Positions 1 through 6,564 of a stretch of 26,749 nucleotides of DNA are shown piece after piece; the first letter of the stretch is position 1; each line of letters starts with the position of its first letter. The stretch is from Alphaproteobacteria bacterium (GTDB taxonomy: Bacteria > Pseudomonadota > Alphaproteobacteria > Rhodospirillales > Rhodospirillaceae), in the NCBI GenBank assembly GCA_003250275.1, contig QKGW01000206.1:1-26749 (forward strand), written 5' to 3'. A model generated the notes under the pieces. The model did not search any database and was not told where the DNA came from. It saw only the letters and a list, made by a program, of their open reading frames with translations. The position numbers and the translations under genes were made by a program.

Positions 1-576
1 CGCCCGACGCTCGCGCGCCTCGCCGCGCGCGACGATCCGCCGGTCTACACCGGCCTCGGGGTCGGCGCGGCGATCCCCTCGGCGCGCATCACCGAGCTCG
101 ACTGGTGGCAGAGCCGTCCGCTCGGCCATAACGTCCGTCTCACCTACGTTCCCGCCGAGCACTTCTCCGCGCGCGGGCCGTTCGACCGCAATCGCACGCT
201 TTGGGGCGGCTTCGTGATCGAGACCTCAGCCGGGCCGGTCTACTTCGCCGGAGACAGCGGCTGGGGCGAGCATTTTTCCCTGATCCGCCGCCGCTTCGGG
301 CCGATGGCGCTGTCGCTTCTGCCGATCGGCGCGTATCTGCCGCGCTGGTTCATGGCGCCGGTGCACGTCGACCCCACCGAGGCGCTCGCCGCCTGTCGGG
401 TGCTCGAGTCCCGCGTCAGCCTCGCGATGCATTTCGGCACCTTCCGTCTCGCCGAGGATGCCTTCGACGCGCCGAGCGAGGAGCTGATCCGCGCGCTTGC
501 CGCGGCGGAAGGCGATGTGGATTTCCGGATTCCCGAGTTCGGCGTGCCGCTCGAAATCGTGCCGCCCGCGCGCTGA
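1..576 (+). CDS. MBL-fold metallo-hydrolase, NAPE-PLD/RomA-like (5' end outside window)
   Basis: The reading frame is open from the first base, so the N-terminus, including the usual HxHxDH metal motif, lies outside the window; 191 residues are visible. The visible half carries motifs typical of the NAPE-PLD-like branch of the metallo-beta-lactamase superfamily: PAEHFSARG followed by DRNRTLWGGFVIE, the metal-binding VYFAGDSGWG (Asp), LLPIGAYLPRWFM, HVDPTEA, and a late His in LAMHFGTFRL. Family members are zinc hydrolases; bacterial relatives are mostly uncharacterised, so the substrate is unknown. The gene ends in TGA only 3 nt from the stop codon of the convergent LysE-type gene, leaving no room for a terminator between them. 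Confidence 0.85.
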   Translation, partial: RPTLARLAARDDPPVYTGLGVGAAIPSARITELDWWQSRPLGHNVRLTYVPAEHFSARGPFDRNRTLWGGFVIETSAGPVYFAGDSGWGEHFSLIRRRFGPMALSLLPIGAYLPRWFMAPVHVDPTEALAACRVLESRVSLAMHFGTFRLAEDAFDAPSEELIRALAAAEGDVDFRIPEFGVPLEIVPPAR

Positions 577-579
577 GGT

Positions 580-1209
580 TCAGCGTTCGAGCAGGGCGAG
601 CTTGACGCCGAGGCCCATCAACACGCTGCCCAGGCCGCGGTCGAGCCAGAGCGCGGTGCGCGCGTGCGAGCGCAGCCCGGCGGCGAGGCGGTCGCCGAGG
701 AGGATCAGCGGCGGTTCGATCACCGCGGCGGTGGCGATGATCAGCACGCCGTGGAGCGCGAGTTGCGCCCACACCGGCCCGGCTTCGGGTTCGACGAACT
801 GCGGCAGGAAGGCGAGGAAGAAGATCGCGACCTTGGGGTTGAGCAGGTCGGTGAGGAACCCCTGGCGGAAGATCCGCCACGGCCGCGCCTGACGCACCTC
901 GGCCGGGGCGAGGCCGCCCGCGCCGCGGATCGCCTGAATTCCCATCCACACCAGATACGCGGCGCCCGCCCACTTCACGATCGCGAACGCGGTCGCCGAG
1001 GCGGCGAGGATCGCCGACAGCCCGAACGCGGCGAGCAGCACGTGGCCGAACGCGCCCGCCCAGATTCCGGTCATCGCGGCGAAGCCCGCGCGGCGGCCGC
1101 CCTTCACCGTGTGGGCGACGATCAGCGCGAGGTCGGGCCCCGGCGCGAGCGTGAGCGCGAGCGCGGCGAGGGCGAAGGTCGTCCAGTGGGCGAGGTCGTA
1201 GGCGAACAT
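580..1209 (-). CDS. LysE/RhtB family amino-acid exporter
   Basis: A 209-residue polytopic inner-membrane protein. The N-terminus has the family signature LTLAPGPDLALIVAHTVKGGRRAG followed, in the same first third, by a GxxxG-like segment (AAMTGIWAGAFGH), and about six hydrophobic segments follow, which is the usual LysE/RhtB size and topology. Family members export amino acids or their derivatives using the proton gradient; the substrate cannot be told from sequence. An ATG at 1251 would add 14 polar residues before the membrane helix; the ATG at 1209 starts directly at MFAYDL, the normal family start, and is preferred. A 12-bp perfect inverted repeat lies 57-85 nt upstream (1266-1294). Confidence 0.88.
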   Translation of the reverse strand: MFAYDLAHWTTFALAALALTLAPGPDLALIVAHTVKGGRRAGFAAMTGIWAGAFGHVLLAAFGLSAILAASATAFAIVKWAGAAYLVWMGIQAIRGAGGLAPAEVRQARPWRIFRQGFLTDLLNPKVAIFFLAFLPQFVEPEAGPVWAQLALHGVLIIATAAVIEPPLILLGDRLAAGLRSHARTALWLDRGLGSVLMGLGVKLALLER

Positions 1210-1265
1210 TCGGCTCTGATACCACCGTTCCGGGGATTTGTCTTGGTACAAGTTGCCGGTTTTCT

Positions 1266-1294
1266 GGCGTCTATCGGCGCTTCCGATAGACGCC
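1266..1294. promoter_or_regulatory. Perfect 12-bp inverted repeat, candidate operator
   Basis: The arms GGCGTCTATCGG (1266-1277) and CCGATAGACGCC (1283-1294) are exactly complementary around a 5-nt centre. It lies between the divergent LysE-type gene and dctP, close to the LysE-type start, with an AT-rich stretch containing TATAAT (1305-1310) just beyond it. Neither strand has a T-tract after the hairpin, so an operator is more likely than a terminator. The binding protein is unknown. Confidence 0.5.
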
Positions 1295-1375
1295 GATAAG
1301 TATTTATAATTCGCCCGGCGCCCCGGTGTTGACGAGTCGGTATGATTTTTCTTTATGGCGGATCAACGCGGTTAA

Positions 1376-1439
1376 CCCGAGGGTTGCCTGTCCGCCTCCC
1401 CGAAGTGCGGAAAACCGGAGGGTTTCCCCGAGGGTTGCC
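1376..1439. repeat. Three related GAGGGTT motifs upstream of dctP
   Basis: CCCGAGGGTTGCC occurs exactly at 1376-1388 and again at 1427-1439. A variant, CCGGAGGGTTTCC, lies at 1415-1427. The first copy sits in a small palindrome, AACCC-GA-GGGTT. All three lie just upstream of the best promoter candidate for the TRAP operon, a common position for activator binding sites. The regulator is unknown and no sensor/regulator pair adjoins the operon. Confidence 0.45.
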
Positions 1440-1467
1440 GCGCGAATGCCCGTTTCTTCATCAACAC

Positions 1468-1497
1468 TTGGCGGCGCGCCGACGATCTGATTAAAAT
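1468..1497 (+). promoter_or_regulatory. Candidate sigma-70 type promoter for dctPQM
   Basis: TTGGCG (1468-1473) and TAAAAT (1492-1497) are separated by 18 nt and lie about 55 nt before the dctP start. They match the consensus at 4 of 6 and 5 of 6 positions. A second, weaker pair (TTGACG at 1329-1334 with TTTATG at 1352-1357) is farther upstream. I saw no sigma-54 type -24/-12 element. This is a prediction by eye. Confidence 0.35.
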
Positions 1498-1552
1498 GTG
1501 CCCTCGCTTTTCCCGCGCTCCAAGATCAACCACCAACAGGGAGTTTCACAGC

Positions 1553-2530
1553 ATGTCTTCACTTCGCAAGATGGCGTTGGCCGCCGCGGCCGCCTCGCTG
1601 CTCGGGGCCGCCACGGCGCAGGCCGAAACCTGGAACATGCCGACCCCGTACGCGGACGCCGACTTCCACACCATTAACGTTCGCCAGTTCGCGAAGGACG
1701 TCGAGACTGCCACCAACGGCGACCTCAAGATCCTCGTGCACAGCGCCGGCTCGCTGGTGAAGCATCCGGAGATCAAGAACGCGATCCGCTCCAACCAGGT
1801 GCCGATCGGCGAATTCTTCCTCTCGCTGCTGACCAACGAGAACCCGGTGTTCGGCGTGGACTCCCTGCCGTTCCTCGCCACCGACTACGACCAGGCCTGG
1901 AAGCTCTGGCAGGCCTCGCGTCCGGTGATCGAGAAGCTGCTCGAGAAGCAGCGCCTCAAGGTTCTCTACGCGGTCGCGTGGCCGCCGCAGGGCTTCTACT
2001 CGAAGTTCGACGTCACCACCGGCGGCGACCTCAAGGGCCTGAAGCTGCGCGCCTACAACCCGCTGCAGCAGAAGCTCGCGATCGAGCTCGGTATGGTGCC
2101 GACCCAGGTCGAAGTGCCGGATATCCCGCAGGCGTTCGCCACCGGTCAGGTCGCGGCGATGATGACCTCGCCGGCCACCGGCGCGAGCTCGAAGGCCTGG
2201 GACTTCGTGAAGTACTACTATGACGTCCAGGCCTGGCTGCCGAAGAACGTCATCTGCGTCAACATCAAGGCGTTCGAAGCGCTGCCGAAGGCTTCCCAGG
2301 AAGCGGTGATGAAGGCCGCCGCCGCCGCCGAAACCCGCGGCTGGGAAATGTCGAAGAAGGAAACCGTGGTGAAGACCAAGGTCCTCGTCGACAACGGCAT
2401 GGTCGTCTCGAAGCCGACCCCGGAGCTCAAGGCCGCCTTCGAGAAGGCCGGCAAGGTGATCACCGCGGATTGGGTGAAGCAGGGCGGCGCCGACGCCAAG
2501 GCGATCCTCGACGCTTACAACAAGATGTAA
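1553..2530 (+). CDS. dctP: TRAP transporter periplasmic substrate-binding protein, DctP family
   Basis: A 325-residue secreted protein that captures the substrate for a sodium-driven TRAP transporter. Residues 1-24 form a Sec signal peptide (basic SSLRK, an alanine/leucine core, cleavage after TAQA before ETW). The mature part has the DctP fold hallmarks: GDLKILVHSAGSL near residue 57, and the KGLKLRAYNP segment with Arg166 at the position that pairs with the ligand carboxylate in characterised members. The likely ligand is therefore an organic acid, but it cannot be named. The start is the ATG at 1553, with AGGGAG at 1538-1543. The gene is followed by a strong hairpin and then dctQ and dctM, the standard P-Q-M order. 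Confidence 0.93.
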   Translation: MSSLRKMALAAAAASLLGAATAQAETWNMPTPYADADFHTINVRQFAKDVETATNGDLKILVHSAGSLVKHPEIKNAIRSNQVPIGEFFLSLLTNENPVFGVDSLPFLATDYDQAWKLWQASRPVIEKLLEKQRLKVLYAVAWPPQGFYSKFDVTTGGDLKGLKLRAYNPLQQKLAIELGMVPTQVEVPDIPQAFATGQVAAMMTSPATGASSKAWDFVKYYYDVQAWLPKNVICVNIKAFEALPKASQEAVMKAAAAAETRGWEMSKKETVVKTKVLVDNGMVVSKPTPELKAAFEKAGKVITADWVKQGGADAKAILDAYNKM

Positions 2531-2544
2531 TCAAACCACGTGGT

Positions 2545-2580
2545 GGGAGCCGACGCCGCGGCGTCGGCTCCCTATTTGTT
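2545..2580 (+). terminator. Strong hairpin between dctP and dctQ (partial terminator or mRNA stabiliser)
   Basis: The arms GGGAGCCGACGCC (2545-2557) and GGCGTCGGCTCCC (2560-2572) form a 13-bp perfect stem, followed by the weakly T-rich TATTTGTTG. It sits 15 nt after the dctP stop and before the membrane subunit genes. Such a structure can stop most transcripts or protect the dctP 3' end, giving more binding protein than membrane subunits. Confidence 0.7.
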
Positions 2581-2637
2581 GCAGCAAGGTGGTTCTCATG
2601 GCCGGGCGCGCCGCGCCGTCGGGCCGAAAGGCGGTAA

Positions 2638-3180
2638 ATGAGGAAAGTTCTCGATACCCTATACCTCGCGAGCGGCGTCGCCGCCGCGGTATTCCTGGTG
2701 GCGATCTTCGCCATCGTTCTCGCGCAGGTGTTCGCCAACTCGGTGGACTGGGTGATCGCGCGGTTCGCCGGCAATCCGATCGGCCTCGTGGTGCCGTCCT
2801 ACGCCGAGATCGCGGGCTTCTTCCTCGCCGCGTCGTCGTTTTTCGCGCTGCCGTACGCGCTGCGTCACGGTTCGCACATCCGCGTCACGCTGGTGCTGAT
2901 GCACCTGCCGCACGGCGTCCGCCGCTTCTTCTCCGCGCTCGTCTGCTTCGCCGGAGCGGGGGTGAGCGGCTACCTCTCGTATTACGCCACGGAACTGGTG
3001 ATGGAGAGCTATGAGTTCGGCGACCTGTCGCCGGGCCTCGTCGCCGTTCCGCTGTGGATCCCGCAGATTCCGATCGCGATCGGCGCGGGCATCCTCGCGA
3101 TCGCGCTCGTCGACAGCGCGATCCGTTTCCTGCAGGACGGCACCGATCCGGCCTGCGATCTCGGCGCCGGGAGTGAATGA
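2638..3180 (+). CDS. dctQ: TRAP transporter small membrane subunit, DctQ family
   Basis: A 180-residue inner-membrane protein with four hydrophobic segments (about residues 10-32, 55-75, 95-118 and 133-155), the DctQ topology. The segment PSYAEIAGFFLAASSFFALPYALRHGSHIRV matches the conserved family region in which a basic His/Arg stretch follows the second helix. DctQ pairs with DctM to form the membrane part of the transporter. The ATG at 2638 follows AAAGGCGG. The stop codon overlaps the dctM start as ATGA (3177-3180), which suggests translational coupling. About 107 nt separate it from dctP, including the hairpin at 2545. Confidence 0.9.
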   Translation: MRKVLDTLYLASGVAAAVFLVAIFAIVLAQVFANSVDWVIARFAGNPIGLVVPSYAEIAGFFLAASSFFALPYALRHGSHIRVTLVLMHLPHGVRRFFSALVCFAGAGVSGYLSYYATELVMESYEFGDLSPGLVAVPLWIPQIPIAIGAGILAIALVDSAIRFLQDGTDPACDLGAGSE

Positions 3181-4481
3181 CGATGGATGGTGCGGTTCTT
3201 CCGGGCGTCGTCCTGCTCGGCTTCATGTTTCTGATGCTCGCCTGCGGCGTCTGGGTGGCGCTGTCGCTACTGAGCGTCGGCCTGATCGGCATGTTCGTGT
3301 TCACCAATTCGCCGGCCGGCCCGCTGCTCGCCACCGCGATCTGGGGGTCGTCGAACCTGTGGTCGCTCGCGTCCCTGCCGATGTTCATCTGGATGGGCGA
3401 AATCCTTTTCCGCTCGCGCCTCTCGGACGACATGTTCGAGGGCCTGGTGCCGTGGATGACGCGGCTGCCCGGGCGTCTGCTGCACGTCAACATCATCGGC
3501 TGCGGCATCTTCGCCGCGGTGTCGGGGTCCTCGGCGGCGACGGCGGCGACGATCGGCAAGATGTCGATCCCCGAACTCAAGCGGCGCGGCTATTCCGAGC
3601 GCGCGATCCTGGGTTCGCTCGCCGGGTCCGCGACCCTCGGTCTCCTCATTCCGCCGTCGATCATTCTGATCGTCTACGGCATCGCCACCGATCAGTCGAT
3701 CGCGCGGCTGTTCGTCGCGGGCGTGCTGCCGGGCGTGCTGCTGGTGGCGATGTTCATGGGCTACGTGATCATCCGCGCGCTGATCCGCCCGCAGGAAATC
3801 CCGCCGCTCAAAGAGGACTACACCTGGCGCCACCGGCTCAACAGCCTCAAGCGCCTCGGCCCGGTGGTCTGCCTGATCGGCGGCGTGATCGGTTCGATCT
3901 ACTCGGGCATCGCCTCGCCGACCGACGCGGCGGCGGTGGGCGTGTTCCTCTCGCTGATCCTCGCCTACGCCTCGGGCGATCTCACCAAGGCGACCTTCGT
4001 CGACGGTCTGATGAGCGCGACCCGCACCTCGTGCATGATCGCCTTCATCCTCGCGGGCGCGGCGTTCCTCACCATGGCGATGGGCTTCACCGGCATTCCC
4101 GCCGGGCTCGCGCGCTGGATCGCGTCGTTCGACCTTTCGCCCTACGCGCTGCTCGCGGTGCTGACGGTGTTCTTCATCGTCATGGGCTGCTTCCTCGACG
4201 GCATCTCGGTGGTGGTGCTCACCACCTCGGTGATCCAGCCGATGATCACCGCGGCGGGCATCGACCCGGTGTGGTTCGGCGTGTTCATCGTGCTCGTCGT
4301 CGAGATGGCGCAGATCACCCCGCCGGTCGGCTTCAACCTCTTCGTTCTGCAAGGGTTGAGCTCGCGCGACATCCTCTACATCGCGAAGTCGGCGGTGCCG
4401 TTCTTCCTGATTCTCTGCCTCGCGGTGGTGCTGATCACGGTCTTCCCCGGAATCGTGACCTACCTGCCCGAGCATATGTAG
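3177..4481 (+). CDS. dctM: TRAP transporter large membrane subunit, DctM family
   Basis: A 434-residue polytopic protein, the transport subunit of the TRAP system, which uses the sodium gradient to move substrate delivered by DctP. Family features are GCGIFAAVSGSSAATAATIGKM (near residue 105), LGLLIPPSIILIVYG (near residue 158), ASPTDAAAVGVF in the second half, and the C-terminal EMAQITPPVGFNLFVLQG. Length and segment count are normal for DctM. Translation starts at the ATG overlapping the dctQ stop by 4 nt. An inverted repeat at 4491-4521 follows and may end the operon. Confidence 0.95.
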   Translation: MTMDGAVLPGVVLLGFMFLMLACGVWVALSLLSVGLIGMFVFTNSPAGPLLATAIWGSSNLWSLASLPMFIWMGEILFRSRLSDDMFEGLVPWMTRLPGRLLHVNIIGCGIFAAVSGSSAATAATIGKMSIPELKRRGYSERAILGSLAGSATLGLLIPPSIILIVYGIATDQSIARLFVAGVLPGVLLVAMFMGYVIIRALIRPQEIPPLKEDYTWRHRLNSLKRLGPVVCLIGGVIGSIYSGIASPTDAAAVGVFLSLILAYASGDLTKATFVDGLMSATRTSCMIAFILAGAAFLTMAMGFTGIPAGLARWIASFDLSPYALLAVLTVFFIVMGCFLDGISVVVLTTSVIQPMITAAGIDPVWFGVFIVLVVEMAQITPPVGFNLFVLQGLSSRDILYIAKSAVPFFLILCLAVVLITVFPGIVTYLPEHM

Positions 4482-4490
4482 CCGCCGCGC

Positions 4491-4521
4491 CGCGCCGGAG
4501 AGCGGAAACCCCTCCGGCGCG
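4491..4521 (+). terminator. Inverted repeat after dctM, possible end of TRAP operon
   Basis: CGCGCCGGAG (4491-4500) and CTCCGGCGCG (4512-4521) pair perfectly over 10 bp with an 11-nt loop, 10 nt beyond the dctM stop. No T-tract follows, so termination efficiency is uncertain. Confidence 0.45.
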
Positions 4522-4533
4522 GGTTGCGCGGCG

Positions 4534-4563
4534 TTGACGCGCACCTGACATCGGGCGTATCAA
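4534..4563 (+). promoter_or_regulatory. Candidate promoter for ilvD
   Basis: TTGACG (4534-4539) and TATCAA (4558-4563) are separated by 18 nt. They match the sigma-70 consensus at 5 of 6 and 4 of 6 positions. Transcription would begin near 4570, at the base of the leader hairpin at 4569-4590. Confidence 0.4.
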
Positions 4564-4568
4564 AAAGT

Positions 4569-4600
4569 TCCCGCCGCACCCGCGGCGGGACTCATTTGTT
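4569..4600 (+). promoter_or_regulatory. GC-rich hairpin in the ilvD leader
   Basis: CCCGCCGC (4570-4577) pairs with GCGGCGGG (4582-4589) around an ACCC loop, extended by one T-A pair, and is followed by the T-rich ACTCATTTGTTTCG. It lies between the candidate promoter and the ilvD ribosome binding site. It could be a weak terminator for read-through from dctM or a leader structure affecting ilvD. No leader peptide with runs of branched-chain codons is visible. Confidence 0.4.
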
Positions 4601-4621
4601 TCGCGAACGAGGGTTCTCCCC

Positions 4622-6463
4622 ATGCCTGCTTATCGCTCTCGCACCTCCACCCACGGCCGCAACATGGCGGGCGCGCGCGGCCTCTGGCGCGCCACCGGCA
4701 TGAAGGACGGGGATTTCGGCAAGCCGATCATCGCCATCGCCAACTCCTTCACCCAGTTCGTGCCCGGCCACGTGCACCTGAAGGACCTCGGCCAGCTGGT
4801 CGCGCGCGAGATCGAGGCCGCGGGCGGCGTCGCCAAGGAATTCAACACCATCGCGGTCGACGACGGCATCGCCATGGGTCACGGCGGGATGCTCTATTCG
4901 CTGCCCTCGCGCGATCTGATCGCGGACTCGGTCGAGTACATGTGCAACGCCCACACCGCCGACGCGCTGGTGTGCATCTCCAACTGCGACAAGATCACCC
5001 CCGGCATGATGATGGCGTCGCTGCGCCTCAACATCCCCACGGTGTTCGTCTCGGGCGGGCCGATGGAGGCGGGCAAGGTCACGATCAAGGGCAAGACCCA
5101 CGCCGTCGACCTCATCGACGCGATGATCAAGGCCGCCGACGACAGCATGACCGACGAGGAAGTGGCGGAATACGAGCGCCATTCCTGCCCGACCTGCGGG
5201 TCGTGCTCGGGCATGTTCACCGCCAATTCGATGAACTGCCTGACCGAGGCGCTCGGCCTCTCGCTGCCGGGCAACGGCACCGTGGTCGCGACCCACGCCG
5301 ACCGCAAGGAGCTGTTCCTCGCCGCCGGGCGCACCATCGTCGACCTCTGCAAGCGCTGGTACGAGCAGGAGGACGCGAGCGTCCTGCCGCGCTCGATCGC
5401 GACCTTCGAGGCGTTCGAGAACGCGATGGCCCTCGATATCGCGATGGGCGGCTCGACCAACACCGTGCTGCACCTCCTCGCCGCCGCCCAGGAGGCGGGG
5501 GTGAACTTCACCATGGCCGACATCGACCGCCTGTCGCGGCGCGTGCCGTGCCTGTGCAAGGTCGCGCCGAACATCGCCAACGTCCACGTCGAGGACGTGC
5601 ACCGCGCCGGCGGCATCATGGGCATCCTCGGCCAGCTCGACCGCGCCGGCCTGCTCCACACCGAGTGCTCGACCGTGCATTCGCCCTCGATGGCCACGGC
5701 GCTCGCCCGCTGGGACATCAGCCGCACCGACGACGAGACGGTGCACGAGTTCTACCGCGCCGCGCCGGGCGGCGTGCGCACCACCGAGGCGTTCAGTCAG
5801 AGCAAGCGCTGGGATGCGCTCGACGCCGACCGCGCCACCGGCGTGGTGCGCGACGCCGAGCACGCGTTCTCGAAGGACGGCGGCCTCGCGGTGCTGTTCG
5901 GCAACCTCGCCGAGGAAGGCGCGATCGTGAAGACCGCGGGCGTCGACGCCTCGATCCTCACCTTCTCCGGCCCGGCGGTGATCTGCGAAAGCCAGGAAGA
6001 GGCGGTCGACAAGATCCTCGGCGGCAAGGTCAAGGCCGGCGACGTGGTGGTGGTGCGCTACGAGGGGCCGAGGGGCGGTCCGGGGATGCAGGAAATGCTC
6101 TATCCGACCAGCTATCTCAAGAGCCGCGGCCTCGGCAAGGCGTGCGCCCTGATCACCGACGGGCGCTTCTCCGGCGGGTCCTCGGGGCTCTGCATCGGCC
6201 ACGCCTCGCCCGAGGCGGCCGAGGGCGGCGCGATGGCGCTGCTGCAGCCGGGCGACATCATCGACATCGACATCCCCAACCGCAAGCTCGCGGTGCGGAT
6301 TTCCGACGCCGAACTCGAAAGCCGCCGCGCGGCGGAGAAGCTCAAGGGGCCGATGGCGTTCAAACCCGCCGGACGCGAGCGCGTCGTCTCGGCGGCGCTC
6401 AAGGCCTACGCGACGATGGCCGCGAACGCATCGAAAGGCGCGGTCCGGATCGTCCCGGAATAA
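4622..6463 (+). CDS. ilvD: Dihydroxy-acid dehydratase
   Basis: A 613-residue cytoplasmic iron-sulfur enzyme that dehydrates 2,3-dihydroxy-isovalerate and -methylvalerate in valine and isoleucine synthesis. The IlvD pattern is unmistakable: GKPIIAIANSFTQFVPGH, NCDKITPGMMMA with Cys122-Asp123-Lys124, SCPTCGSCSGMFTANSMNC with Cys195, GGSTNTVLHL, and DGRFSGGSSGLCIGH near the C-terminus. The NSFTQFVPGH form, with Gly rather than Cys at position 49, resembles the E. coli-type oxygen-sensitive [4Fe-4S] enzymes rather than the [2Fe-2S] forms; this is an inference from motif. The start ATG at 4622 follows GAGGG. It is a single gene ending in a strong terminator, with no other ilv or leu gene beside it. 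Confidence 0.98.
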   Translation: MPAYRSRTSTHGRNMAGARGLWRATGMKDGDFGKPIIAIANSFTQFVPGHVHLKDLGQLVAREIEAAGGVAKEFNTIAVDDGIAMGHGGMLYSLPSRDLIADSVEYMCNAHTADALVCISNCDKITPGMMMASLRLNIPTVFVSGGPMEAGKVTIKGKTHAVDLIDAMIKAADDSMTDEEVAEYERHSCPTCGSCSGMFTANSMNCLTEALGLSLPGNGTVVATHADRKELFLAAGRTIVDLCKRWYEQEDASVLPRSIATFEAFENAMALDIAMGGSTNTVLHLLAAAQEAGVNFTMADIDRLSRRVPCLCKVAPNIANVHVEDVHRAGGIMGILGQLDRAGLLHTECSTVHSPSMATALARWDISRTDDETVHEFYRAAPGGVRTTEAFSQSKRWDALDADRATGVVRDAEHAFSKDGGLAVLFGNLAEEGAIVKTAGVDASILTFSGPAVICESQEEAVDKILGGKVKAGDVVVVRYEGPRGGPGMQEMLYPTSYLKSRGLGKACALITDGRFSGGSSGLCIGHASPEAAEGGAMALLQPGDIIDIDIPNRKLAVRISDAELESRRAAEKLKGPMAFKPAGRERVVSAALKAYATMAANASKGAVRIVPE

Positions 6464-6478
6464 ATCGGAAAGTGTAAG

Positions 6479-6506
6479 AAACCCCGCTGACAAGCGGGGT
6501 TTTTTT
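6479..6506 (+). terminator. Rho-independent terminator of ilvD
   Basis: CCCCGCT (6482-6488), GACA loop, AGCGGGG (6493-6499), followed by seven T residues (6500-6506). Three upstream A residues extend the stem into the T-tract. It starts 16 nt after the ilvD stop. Confidence 0.95.
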
Positions 6507-6564
6507 CGGGTTAAGCTGTGATTACCTACCCCTGATCCTACTGCTGCGTCCGGAATCCGTTTCG

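Larger units (their letters stand above)
1210..1552. other. Divergent intergenic regulatory region (LysE gene / TRAP operon)
   Basis: About 340 nt without a credible gene. It holds the 12-bp palindrome near the LysE-type gene, an AT-rich stretch around 1296-1311, three copies of a GAGGGTT-centred motif (1376-1439) and a promoter-like pair at 1468-1497. An in-frame ATG at 1496 would extend dctP by 19 residues, but it has no ribosome binding site and would spoil the signal peptide. Confidence 0.7.

Noticed and set aside
1496..1552. An earlier in-frame ATG for dctP
   Set aside because: It has no ribosome binding site and adds a polar, basic stretch before the signal peptide. It also overlaps the candidate -10 element.
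3267..4544. A 425-codon open frame on the minus strand opposite dctM
   Set aside because: His/Arg/Asp/Glu-rich low-complexity translation, typical of antisense to GC-rich membrane protein genes.
4592..6493. A 633-codon open frame on the minus strand opposite ilvD
   Set aside because: It mirrors the third-position GC bias of ilvD. Its translation is low-complexity (His, Arg, Ala, Gly, Asp) with no family motif, whereas the plus strand is a certain ilvD.
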